A stretch of 20,152 nt of DNA from Actinomycetes bacterium (GTDB taxonomy: Bacteria > Actinomycetota > Thermoleophilia > Solirubrobacterales > Solirubrobacteraceae), in assembly GCA_023404805.1 (NCBI GenBank), contig JAEYAL010000330.1:1-20152 (forward strand), read 5' to 3'. Positions within the stretch are counted from its first letter, which is position 1, and every line of letters starts with the position of its first letter. The position numbers and the translations under genes are program-made. A model generated the notes under the pieces. The model worked only from the letters and a program-made list of their open reading frames with translations, did no database searches and was not told the DNA's origin. Below are positions 12,878 through 20,082 of the stretch, in pieces.

Positions 12878-14075
12878 GCGCGCGGTAGACGCCCAGGAGG
12901 GCCTCGGCGTGGGCCGCGGGCCCGAAGCGCTGTGCGGCCTCGTGCGCAGCCGCGCCGACCGCGGCCCGCCGCGGCGCGTCAGCGAGCAGCTCCCCGAGCA
13001 GCGCGCCCCAGCGGGGCGGGTCTTTCGGGTCCAAGGTGAAGCCGGTGCGGCCGTTGTCGATGATCTCGGGCGGGCCGCCGTTGCTCGTCGCGATCACGGG
13101 CAGGCCCATCGCCATGCCTTCGACCACGACGCGGCCGAAGGCCTCCTCCCACGACGGCACGAGCAGCACGTCGAGCGCGGCGAGGACGCCGGGGACGTCG
13201 TCGACTTCGCCGAGCAGGCGCACCGCATCGGCGATGCCCAGCTCGGCGGGGAGCTCAGCGAGGTCGTGGGCGAAGCCCGCGTTGTCGAAGCGGGCGGCGG
13301 CCGTCGCGAACTTCGCAGAGCCGGCCACGAGGAGCTGCGCGTCCGGGACGGCTTCGCGCGCGACGGCGAGCGCCCGCACGGCGTCGTCCTGGCCCTTCCA
13401 GGGGGTGAGCTGCCCGACGACGCCGGCGACCGGCGTGCCTGCGTCGAATCCGCCGAGGTCGGCGCGAGCTGCCGCGCGGTCGCGCGAAGCTGGGTCGAAC
13501 CGCGAGAGGTCGACGGGGTTGTGGATCACCTGCACGCGGTCTGCGGCGCCGACGCGTCCGAACTGCTCGGCCACGTACTGCGAGTTCGCGACGATCGCCC
13601 CGGCGCCGCGCGCGACGACCGACAGCACGGTGTCGGCGGCGCGGCCGGGCGGCGCCCAGTCGCGTACATGCACGAGCGGTGCCGGCGCTCCAAACGCGCG
13701 CGCGGCGATCGCGATGAGCCCCGCCCGGGTCGTGTTCGCGTGGACCACGTCGGCGCCGGTGCGGCGCGCGGCGCGCGCGACCTGCCAGGCTGAGCGCGCG
13801 AGCGCCGCCAGCTCCGGCGGCGTCGTCTTCAGGTTCAGCCGGAAGCTCGCTTCGGTGCCGGCGATCGGCAGGTGCCGCAGGCCAAGGGCCTCGACACGCT
13901 CGCTGAGCAGGCCGGCCGGCGAGGCGACGGTCACGGCCACGTCGGCCGGATCGAGCGCCGCGAGGAGCGTCAGCAGCGAGTGCTCGGCACCGCTCGTGGC
14001 AGCAGTCTGGTTGACGGCGAGAACGCGCAGAGGGCGGTCGCCCGAGGTGGTCGACGAGCGGGGGCTGGACGGCAC
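12858..14075 (-). CDS. GT4-family glycosyltransferase
   Basis: A 405-residue GT-B fold retaining glycosyltransferase. The N-terminal half starts with RVLAVNQTAATSGAEHSLL, the usual Gly-rich acceptor-side loop. The C-terminal donor half has VVGQLTPWKGQDDAV (K227) and the E-x7-E motif E311...E319 in EEAFGRVVVEGMAMGLPVI. It probably transfers a sugar from a nucleotide donor to a growing lipid-linked glycan on the cytosolic face of the membrane. I chose GTG at 14075: it lies 10 bp after the stop of the upstream glycosyltransferase and 7 bp after TAGTCT, and upstream in-frame sequence is Arg/Pro-rich and overlaps that gene. A shared transcript with the upstream gene is likely. Donor and acceptor cannot be told from the sequence. 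Confidence 0.9.
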   Translation of the reverse strand: MPSSPRSSTTSGDRPLRVLAVNQTAATSGAEHSLLTLLAALDPADVAVTVASPAGLLSERVEALGLRHLPIAGTEASFRLNLKTTPPELAALARSAWQVARAARRTGADVVHANTTRAGLIAIAARAFGAPAPLVHVRDWAPPGRAADTVLSVVARGAGAIVANSQYVAEQFGRVGAADRVQVIHNPVDLSRFDPASRDRAAARADLGGFDAGTPVAGVVGQLTPWKGQDDAVRALAVAREAVPDAQLLVAGSAKFATAAARFDNAGFAHDLAELPAELGIADAVRLLGEVDDVPGVLAALDVLLVPSWEEAFGRVVVEGMAMGLPVIATSNGGPPEIIDNGRTGFTLDPKDPPRWGALLGELLADAPRRAAVGAAAHEAAQRFGPAAHAEALLGVYRALSPSGA

Positions 14076-14082
14076 CCGCCGC

Positions 14083-14088
14083 AGACTA
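14083..14088 (-). promoter_or_regulatory. Possible internal -10 (TAGTCT) for the downstream glycosyltransferase
   Basis: TAGTCT is followed by 7 bases and the GTG at 14075, the same geometry as elsewhere. Its first three bases are the TAG stop codon of the upstream glycosyltransferase, so the match may be coincidental. Confidence 0.3.
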
Positions 14089-15336
14089 CGCCGCCGAAGA
14101 ACCCGATGCGGAACCCGGTTCGGCGTCGGGGCGGATCGGCACGACCGGGGCGAGGCCCGAGCGGCTGCCGGCGTCGCCGCCACGCAGCGGCGGCGGAGCG
14201 GCAGCGCCAGCGTCGCGGCAGCCGGCGACCTCTTCGACGGCGGCGCGCACGCGGGCGCGGAAGGCGGTCACGTCCCACTGCTGGGCGTGCATCCGGATCG
14301 CCGTGGTGTCGAGCGCTTCCGGATCGAAGCGGCGGATCGCGGCCTCGATCGCGTCGGGCGTCTGCTCGTCGAAGAACGTGCCGGTGAAGCCTTCGACCAC
14401 CGTGTGCGTGGCGCCTCCACCGCGGTAGGCGATGATCGGCGCGCCGCACGACATCGCTTCGACGGGAACGAGGCCGAAGTCGTCCTGGCTCGGGAAGAGC
14501 AGGGCGCGGCACCGCTGCATGAGGTCGACGACCGAGTCGTCATCCTGCTGGCCGAGGAAGGTCACGTTCGGCGGGGCGATGCGCCGCAGCTCCTCGAGCG
14601 CGGGGCCGCCGCCGGCGATCACGAGCGGCAGGCCGAGCTTGCGGAACGCCTCGACGGCGACGCCGACGCGCTTGTACGGCTCGATCAGGCGGCCGACGAT
14701 CAGGAAGAAGTCCTCGCGGGGCCGCGTGCCGAACTTGAAGAGGTTGCAGTCGATCGGAGCGCCGATCACATCGGGCGTGATCCCGTAGAAGCGCTCGATC
14801 TGGTTGGCCGTGTACGGCGACTGCGTGAGGTAGCGGCCGACGCGGCGCGCGGCGCGCTTATCGGTCCGGCGCATCGCGGCGGCGACGGCGCGGAAGCCGA
14901 CGTCGCCCGCCGAGCTCGACGACCAGATCGACTGGTAGGCGTCCTGCATCGACCAGGCGAAGCGCAGCGGGCTGTGGCAGTAGCAGACCTGCGGCGCGTC
15001 GTTCTTGGTCCGGAAGTAGTGCGCGAAGGCGTAGGAGCTCGAGAGGACGACGTCGGCCTCGGGCAGCTTGCGGGCCGCGATCATCGCCGGGTAGGCCGGC
15101 GTGAGGAGGCGGAACCGCTTGAGCAGCGCGTCGTTCTCCGGCAGCAGCGAATGCCAGCGGTCGGCGATGCCCATCCGCTCGGCGATGGCTCTGCGCCCAG
15201 CGATGGTCCAGACCTGCGCATCAGGGAATTCCTGAGCCAGGACTTCGGTGACGCGCTCGGCGCCGCCATAGACCTCGGCGAAGTCATGGGTGATGACAAC
15301 GCGCGGGGTGTTGCGAGAGGGAGCAGGCGCAGACAC
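14086..15336 (-). CDS. GT4-family glycosyltransferase, WbaZ/mannosyltransferase-like
   Basis: The 416-residue protein shows RVVITHDFAEVYGGAERVT (12-30), CYCHSPLRFAWSMQ (118-131), FFLIVGRLIEPYKRV (210-224) and FPSQDDFGLVPVEAMSCGAP (281-300). In the last motif the first acidic residue of E-x7-E is Asp (D285...E293), as in relatives of this branch. The YGGAER and CHSP motifs recall the WbaZ/Mtf group of O-antigen mannosyltransferases, but donor specificity is uncertain. Residues after about 373 form a low-complexity Ala/Pro/Gly/Ser tail. The GTG at 15336 is preferred over an upstream ATG at 15387 because TAACCT lies 7 bases before it, and the extra 17 residues do not belong to the fold. The gene is divergent from the SDR gene, with 70 bp between starts, and leads a two-gene glycosyltransferase unit. 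Confidence 0.9.
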   Translation of the reverse strand: MSAPAPSRNTPRVVITHDFAEVYGGAERVTEVLAQEFPDAQVWTIAGRRAIAERMGIADRWHSLLPENDALLKRFRLLTPAYPAMIAARKLPEADVVLSSSYAFAHYFRTKNDAPQVCYCHSPLRFAWSMQDAYQSIWSSSSAGDVGFRAVAAAMRRTDKRAARRVGRYLTQSPYTANQIERFYGITPDVIGAPIDCNLFKFGTRPREDFFLIVGRLIEPYKRVGVAVEAFRKLGLPLVIAGGGPALEELRRIAPPNVTFLGQQDDDSVVDLMQRCRALLFPSQDDFGLVPVEAMSCGAPIIAYRGGGATHTVVEGFTGTFFDEQTPDAIEAAIRRFDPEALDTTAIRMHAQQWDVTAFRARVRAAVEEVAGCRDAGAAAPPPLRGGDAGSRSGLAPVVPIRPDAEPGSASGSSAA

Positions 15337-15343
15337 GGCCCAC

Positions 15344-15349
15344 AGGTTA
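15344..15349 (-). promoter_or_regulatory. Putative -10 box (TAACCT) of the leftward glycosyltransferase unit
   Basis: On the minus strand TAACCT is followed by GTGGGCC and then the GTG start at 15336. With the SDR box it forms a compact back-to-back promoter pair within 70 bp. Confidence 0.5.
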
Positions 15350-15394
15350 GACAATCGTCCAGTGCTCGTGTAGCCACCGTCACACAAGAATTCG

Positions 15395-15400
15395 TAGGAT
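15395..15400 (+). promoter_or_regulatory. Putative -10 box (TAGGAT) of the SDR gene
   Basis: TAGGAT is followed by 6 bases and the ATG at 15407, placing the likely transcription start at the start codon. No -35 of consensus type at 16-18 bp. Confidence 0.5.
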
Positions 15401-15406
15401 CAACGA

Positions 15407-16198
15407 ATGTCCCGCTCAATGCAGCAAGAAGCGCAGCTCCAAGAACGCTCGTGCGCCCTGGTAACGGGCGGGTCCCGCGGAATTGGCGCATCAACAGTCG
15501 AGACGCTGGCCGCCCGCGGCTGGCATGTCGCGTTCACCGCCCGCAGCGTCGGTGACGACGCCGAAGCCCTCGTCGCGCGGGTCGAGGCGGCTGGCGGCAC
15601 CGCCGAAGCCCACACGGTCGACGCGGCCGACCGCGATGCCACCGATGCGCTCGTCGCAGACCTGATCGAGCGCCGCGGCGGCGTCGGCGTGCTCGTCGCC
15701 AACGCGGGCGCCGAGCTCCTCGACCTTCTGCCGTCGACGAGCGACGAGGACTGGGACCGGCTGATCGAAGTCGACCTCACGTCGGTCTTCCGGCTCGTGC
15801 GCCGCGTCTCGCTGCCGATGGCGCGGCTGCGCTGGGGCCGCATCGTGCTCGTCAGCTCCGTCGTCACCCGGCTCGTCCCGCCCGGGCAGGTCGCCTACAC
15901 CGCCGCGAAGCTCGGACTGGAAGGGATCGCGCAGACGGCCGCCATCGAGCTGGGCAAGCGCGGAGTGACCGCCAACTGCGTCGCCCCGGGCGTGATCGAC
16001 ACCGCGATGCTGCGGCGCTACGAGGACCAGTTCGACGAGAAGCAGGCCGCCGCGCGGATCCCCGCTGCGCGCCTCGGGCAGCCCGAGGACGTGGCTGGGG
16101 CGATCGGCTTCCTCGTCTCGGACGCTGGCGCGTACGTGAACGGGACCACGCTGCGCGTCGATGGCGGCCTGTCACTCGGCTCGGCGGCGTACGCGTGA
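15407..16198 (+). CDS. SDR-family oxidoreductase, FabG-like
   Basis: A 263-residue classical short-chain dehydrogenase/reductase with the cofactor motif VTGGSRGIG (19-27), VANAG (97-101), catalytic Ser at about 150-151 (LVSS), and Y164/K168 in YTAAK. The C-terminal VNGTTLRVDGG stretch is the standard ending of FabG-like SDRs. The Arg24-containing Gly motif and following ARS suggest NADP(H) preference, which is only inference. Nothing specifies the substrate; in this setting it could reduce or oxidise a sugar or lipid intermediate, but it could equally be unrelated. The ATG at 15407 is backed by the TANNNT box. It ends 37 bp before the FkbM-type start, and a second promoter-like box sits immediately after its stop codon. 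Confidence 0.87.
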   Translation: MSRSMQQEAQLQERSCALVTGGSRGIGASTVETLAARGWHVAFTARSVGDDAEALVARVEAAGGTAEAHTVDAADRDATDALVADLIERRGGVGVLVANAGAELLDLLPSTSDEDWDRLIEVDLTSVFRLVRRVSLPMARLRWGRIVLVSSVVTRLVPPGQVAYTAAKLGLEGIAQTAAIELGKRGVTANCVAPGVIDTAMLRRYEDQFDEKQAAARIPAARLGQPEDVAGAIGFLVSDAGAYVNGTTLRVDGGLSLGSAAYA

Positions 16199-16199
16199 G

Positions 16200-16205
16200 T
16201 ACGAT
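16200..16205 (+). promoter_or_regulatory. Putative -10 box (TACGAT) before the FkbM-glycosyltransferase-flippase operon
   Basis: TACGAT begins 2 bases after the SDR stop codon. It is followed by 7 bases and an ATG at 16213, which opens an 8-codon frame rather than the methyltransferase itself. It may start a transcript for the downstream operon. Confidence 0.4.
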
Positions 16206-16212
16206 CCAGCGG

Positions 16213-16239
16213 ATGTCGTCCCCGCAGCCCGTCGCATGA
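16213..16239 (+). CDS. Eight-codon leader ORF overlapping the FkbM-type start
   Basis: The frame reads MSSPQPVA and stops at TGA 16237-16239. That stop overlaps the methyltransferase ATG at 16236 as ATGA. With TACGAT 7 bases upstream, it has the geometry of a leaderless micro-ORF translationally coupled to the methyltransferase, which itself has no visible Shine-Dalgarno sequence. The peptide is probably not functional in itself. It may be chance, as eight codons are too few for coding statistics. Confidence 0.3.
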   Translation: MSSPQPVA

Positions 16240-17231
16240 CCTCCGACGCACGACCCGGCGCGGACCTGCTCGGCACCGCGCTGCGGCCGCTGAAGGTCGC
16301 CAAGCACTACGTGGGCTCCGACGAGCTCACGCGCCTGCGCATCCGCCGCGACGAGCTCCGCAAGTTCATCCGGCGCTCCACGCCGGTCGTGGTGCGCGAG
16401 GACCGCGGCATCAACTACGTGATCGACCTGCGGGACGAGAGCGAAGTCACGATCTGGATCTGGTTCTACGGCCGCTACGAGGAGCCGCTGCTGGCGCGCG
16501 CCGCGGCGTGCCTGACGGCCGACGGCCTCGGCGACCGCCCGCTTGAGGGCAAGACGTTCCTCGACGTCGGCGCGAACATCGGCACGGCGTCGCTCTGCGC
16601 GCTGGTCCGCCAGGGCGCCGCGCGCTCGGTGCTGTTCGAGCCGCACCCGTCGAACCTGCGCCTGCTGCGGATGAACCTCGCCGCCAACGACCTGACCGAC
16701 CGCGGCATCGTCCAGGCCACGGCGGTCTCAGACAAGCCCGGCGAAGTGACCTTCGAAGAGTCGACCGACAACATCGGCGACCACCGCGTCCGCGACGAAG
16801 CGTCCGAAGCGGGCGAGGGCACGCTCGGCGAGGAGCACCGCACGACGATCACGGTCCCGGCGATCACGCTCGACGAGGGCGTGAAGTCGGCAGGCATCGA
16901 CCTCAGCGACGTCGGCCTGGTCTGGGTCGACGTGCAGGGCCACGAGACGCATGTGCTCGACGGCGCGACCGAGCTGCTCAAGGCGGGCGCGCCGTGGTGC
17001 GTGGAGTTCTGGCCGTACGGCCTCGACCGCGCCGGCGCGCTGACCCGCTTCATCGAGACGGCCCGCGAGCACTTCTCGCACGCGTGGGACCTCGGCCTGC
17101 CCGAGGCCTACGACCTCGACATCCCGACGCCGGCGGGCCGCCGGATCGAGCTTTCGGAGCTTGAAGCGGTCGCGGCGAAGATCCCCGACGCGGAGCAGTC
17201 CACCAACCTCCTGCTCGTTCCCAAGTCGTGA
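16236..17231 (+). CDS. FkbM-family SAM-dependent methyltransferase
   Basis: A 331-residue protein with an FkbM-type Rossmann methyltransferase domain. FLDVGANIGTASL (108-120) is the SAM-binding loop, FEPHPSNLRLLRMNLAAN (134-151) follows, and VWVDVQGHETHVLDGA (229-244) is the FkbM signature, with Gln where many members have Glu. FkbM enzymes O-methylate hydroxyls of sugars and other secondary metabolites, and many sit in surface-glycan clusters, so sugar O-methylation before export is the natural reading here. The N-terminal ~100 residues are an extra helical/basic region of unknown role. I chose ATG 16236 because the alternative at 16161 overlaps the SDR gene by 38 bp. The stop overlaps the next gene's GTG (GTGA). 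Confidence 0.86.
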   Translation: MTSDARPGADLLGTALRPLKVAKHYVGSDELTRLRIRRDELRKFIRRSTPVVVREDRGINYVIDLRDESEVTIWIWFYGRYEEPLLARAAACLTADGLGDRPLEGKTFLDVGANIGTASLCALVRQGAARSVLFEPHPSNLRLLRMNLAANDLTDRGIVQATAVSDKPGEVTFEESTDNIGDHRVRDEASEAGEGTLGEEHRTTITVPAITLDEGVKSAGIDLSDVGLVWVDVQGHETHVLDGATELLKAGAPWCVEFWPYGLDRAGALTRFIETAREHFSHAWDLGLPEAYDLDIPTPAGRRIELSELEAVAAKIPDAEQSTNLLLVPKS

Positions 17232-18409
17232 GCAGGCCGCGCGCGGTGGTGGCTTGTCCGTCGTTGCCGGACCCTCCGGTCTCGGGCGGGCGCAAACGCA
17301 CGCTGCGCCTGATCGAGGCGATCGACCGCGCCGGCGCGCAGCCGCACGTCCTCGCGCTGGCGGGCACCGACGAGCAGATCGCCCTGCTGCGCGCCCGCGG
17401 CTGGGAGGCGGAGGTCCACCCGCATGGCGAGTCGCGGCTGCAGCCGCTGCGGCGCCTGCGGCAGGACGTCATCGGTGAGCCGGAGCCGCACCACCCGGTG
17501 CTGGCGGGGCGCATCAAGGACCTCGCCAGGGGCGCGGCGATCGTGCAGCTCGAAGAGGCGTGGCTGGAGCAGTACACGGCCGGGGTGCCCGAGGGGCCGC
17601 TGCGCGTCGCGAGCCCGCATAACGCCGACTCGGAGATGAACGAGTCGTTCGCGCGCGCGGCGAGCGGCAAGGAGGCGCTGCGCCTGCGGATCCGCTCGCG
17701 CCGGCTGGGGCGGACCGAGCGCCGCGCCGTGCGCGCCGCCGACCTGACCGTGACGGTGAGCGAGCACGACGACGCGTTTTTCCGCGGGCTCGGGGCGCGC
17801 CGCACCGTCCTCGTGCCCAACGGCGTCGACGACGAGCTCTTCGCGCTTGACCCCGCGTCCGGCGAGCCGGGCCGCGTCTTGTTCTTCGGGGCCTACCACT
17901 GGGCTCCCAACCGAGACGGCCTGGCGCGCTTCCTGCGCGACGGCTGGCGCGAGGTCGTCGCCGGGCATCCGGCGGCGCGGCTGCGCGTCGTGGGGTCCGG
18001 GCCGCTCGACGTGATCCAGGACGCCGCCAGCGGGCTGCCGTCGGTCGATATCGCCGGCCTGGTCGACGACATCGTCGCTGAGATCGCGGCTGCGCAGGTC
18101 GTGGTCGTGCCCGTGTGGACGGGCGGCGGAACCCGCATCAAGGTGCTTGAGGCGATGGCGGCCGCGCGGCCGATCGTCGGCACCGATGTCGGCGTCGAGC
18201 GGATCGGGTTCTCCGACGGCGAGCACGGCCTGCTGCGCGAGACGCCCGAGGCGCTCGCGGCGGGCATCGTCGAGCTGCTGCGCGACCCCGCCCGCGGAAT
18301 CGCGCAGGGCGCCGCGGCGCGCGAGGCCGTGCGGTCGATGAGCTGGAGCGCGCTGGCGCAGCCGCTCGAGGAGCGGTACCGCGCCGCTGTGGAGGCTGCA
18401 GGCCGATGA
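17228..18409 (+). CDS. GT4-family glycosyltransferase
   Basis: A 393-residue GT-B glycosyltransferase. The N-terminal half begins with VVACPSLPDPPVSGGRKRTL, carrying the typical Gly-rich acceptor loop; the donor half includes VPNGVDDELF, VLFFGAYHWAPNRDGL and PVWTGGGTRIKVLEAMAAAR (296-315). In this branch the first Glu of E-x7-E is replaced by the GGGTR motif, and E308 is the retained acidic residue, which is normal for the subgroup. It starts with GTG overlapping the methyltransferase stop and ends with ATGA overlapping the flippase start, so all three genes should be translated from one mRNA. It probably adds a sugar to the lipid-linked glycan that the flippase exports. Donor unknown. Confidence 0.9.
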   Translation: MSRPRAVVACPSLPDPPVSGGRKRTLRLIEAIDRAGAQPHVLALAGTDEQIALLRARGWEAEVHPHGESRLQPLRRLRQDVIGEPEPHHPVLAGRIKDLARGAAIVQLEEAWLEQYTAGVPEGPLRVASPHNADSEMNESFARAASGKEALRLRIRSRRLGRTERRAVRAADLTVTVSEHDDAFFRGLGARRTVLVPNGVDDELFALDPASGEPGRVLFFGAYHWAPNRDGLARFLRDGWREVVAGHPAARLRVVGSGPLDVIQDAASGLPSVDIAGLVDDIVAEIAAAQVVVVPVWTGGGTRIKVLEAMAAARPIVGTDVGVERIGFSDGEHGLLRETPEALAAGIVELLRDPARGIAQGAAAREAVRSMSWSALAQPLEERYRAAVEAAGR

Positions 18410-20082
18410 GCACCGACGAGCGCGAACCGGGCCAGCCCGGCGACGAGGCCGAGGTCGACTTCGCCAAGACGGGAGCCGGCGCGCCCGTCGATCAGGAGCT
18501 CGACGTCGTCGCGCACCACCAGCCGGACCAGGTCGCGCGCGAGCACGCCGCCGCCGACGCCGTGTCGCGCGAGACGGGCTACTCCGAGGAGGCGCTCGAG
18601 ACGCTGCGGATGGTGACCGCCGCCGACGACGAGATCACCGACGAGCAGCGCGCCGTCCGCGACAAGACCGCCCGCGGCATGATGCTCATGGGCATCCGGA
18701 CCGTGGTCGTCCGCGGGTTCGGCCTGTTCGGCACGATCTTCCTCGCCCGGTTGCTCGACCCCGCCGACTACGGCGTCGTCGCGCTCGGTCTCACGATCAT
18801 CGTCCTCGGGCGCTTTCTCGCCGACGGCGGCCTCGGGCCTGGGCTGATCCGCCGCGAGCAGGTGCCCGAGCGCTACGAGTACGCGGCGCTGCTGGCGTTC
18901 TCGCAGGCCGCGACCTGGCCGGTCTTCCTGATCGGCTCGGCATTGGCCTTCGGGGTGTTCGACCTCGGAGGCGACGACGGGGCGCTCACGGTGTCGCTCA
19001 TGTTGCTCGCGATGGTGATCGATGTGCTCCGCGTCGCGAACTCCGTCGCTTGCGAGCGCGACCTGAACTACACCCCGATCGTGCGGGCCGAGATCTTCGA
19101 GTTCAGCATCTACAACATCCTCGCGCTGGGCCTGGTGGCCGGCGGGATGGGCGTGGTCGGCGTCGGCGTGGCGAACGTCGTTCGCGCGATCGTGGGCGCG
19201 TCGCTCGTGACGATGCTCGGGCCGCTCGGTTGGGTCACGCCGAAGTGGAACACCGCGGTCGTCAAGAGCCTGGCCAAGTTCGGCGCGTACTTCCAAGCAT
19301 CGTGGCTGGCGACGATCTTCCGCGACCAGGGCCTCGCCATGATCCTGTTCTCGATCAGCGGCGCAGCGGCGCTCGGCGCGTTCGATCAGGCCCGCCGGCT
19401 GCTTGTGATCGTGACGATGGTGTTTGAGTCGGCGTGGCGGGTCGGCCTGCCGGGCATCGCGCGGATGATGGAGGCAGGGGCCTCATCGAAGATGCTGATG
19501 GAGCGCGGGCTCGGCCTGGCGGGCGTCGCCATGGCGTTCCCGGTCGTCGGCCTGGTGGCGACCTCGCAGTGGCTCGTTCCGCTGCTGCTCGGCCCAGGCT
19601 GGGATGAGACCGCGCACCTGCTGCCGTGGGTCGGCGCGGCGATCATGCTGACGATCCCGCTCGCGACGATCGTGACCACGCTGCTGTGGGCGCAGGACGA
19701 GCCGAAGAAGGTCTTCCTGATGGGGATCCCCTCGCTGGTCGTGGTGCTTGGCGTCGGCGCGATCGCGATGACGGAGTACGACGCCGTCGGCGCCGGCATC
19801 GGCCTGACCGCGGGTGGCGTCGTCTACGTCGCGTCGTGCGTCTGGTTCGCCAAAGAGGAGTTCGGGCCCAAGGCGCTGCTGAAGTTCATCGGGCCGCTGC
19901 TCGCGGCGATCGGCGCGACCGCCGTCGGCTACCTCGTCACCTATGAGCTGGACCCGGGCGATGCGGTCGGCGTGATCGTGTCGGGCGCCGTCGGCGTGAT
20001 CGCCCTGGTGCTCTTGCTGCTCGTGCTGGCGCGGGCGTCGACGATGGAGCTCTGGCGCTTCTTCGGGAAGGCCCGCGGGTGA
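18406..20082 (+). CDS. Wzx-like polysaccharide flippase/exporter
   Basis: A 558-residue polytopic membrane protein of the oligosaccharide flippase (MOP) superfamily, polysaccharide-biosynthesis branch. The membrane part starts near residue 90 and includes FGLFGTIFLARLLDPADYGV and the conserved LGRFLADGGLGPGLIRRE (134-151), typical of lipopolysaccharide-exporter-like proteins; about twelve or more hydrophobic segments follow to the C-terminus. It should move lipid-linked sugar chains made by the neighbouring glycosyltransferases across the cytoplasmic membrane. The first ~88 residues are an acidic, hydrophilic, Ala-rich extension that family members usually lack. The ATG at 18406 is fixed by the 4-bp overlap with the upstream gene; a later start is conceivable but none is better supported. 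Its stop overlaps a GTG that may start the next gene. Confidence 0.9.
   Translation: MSTDEREPGQPGDEAEVDFAKTGAGAPVDQELDVVAHHQPDQVAREHAAADAVSRETGYSEEALETLRMVTAADDEITDEQRAVRDKTARGMMLMGIRTVVVRGFGLFGTIFLARLLDPADYGVVALGLTIIVLGRFLADGGLGPGLIRREQVPERYEYAALLAFSQAATWPVFLIGSALAFGVFDLGGDDGALTVSLMLLAMVIDVLRVANSVACERDLNYTPIVRAEIFEFSIYNILALGLVAGGMGVVGVGVANVVRAIVGASLVTMLGPLGWVTPKWNTAVVKSLAKFGAYFQASWLATIFRDQGLAMILFSISGAAALGAFDQARRLLVIVTMVFESAWRVGLPGIARMMEAGASSKMLMERGLGLAGVAMAFPVVGLVATSQWLVPLLLGPGWDETAHLLPWVGAAIMLTIPLATIVTTLLWAQDEPKKVFLMGIPSLVVVLGVGAIAMTEYDAVGAGIGLTAGGVVYVASCVWFAKEEFGPKALLKFIGPLLAAIGATAVGYLVTYELDPGDAVGVIVSGAVGVIALVLLLLVLARASTMELWRFFGKARG

Noticed and set aside
13036..15555. 839-codon plus-strand open frame opposite the two leftward glycosyltransferases
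   Set aside because: The opposite strand encodes complete GT4 motifs; this frame is Ala/Arg/Ser-rich low complexity without a recognisable fold.
16161..16235. Upstream ATG for the FkbM-type methyltransferase
   Set aside because: It would overlap the SDR gene by 38 bp and adds 25 residues with no family similarity.
17893..19296. 467-codon minus-strand open frame opposite glycosyltransferase and flippase
   Set aside because: His/Asp/Arg-rich shadow frame of two coupled, well-supported genes.
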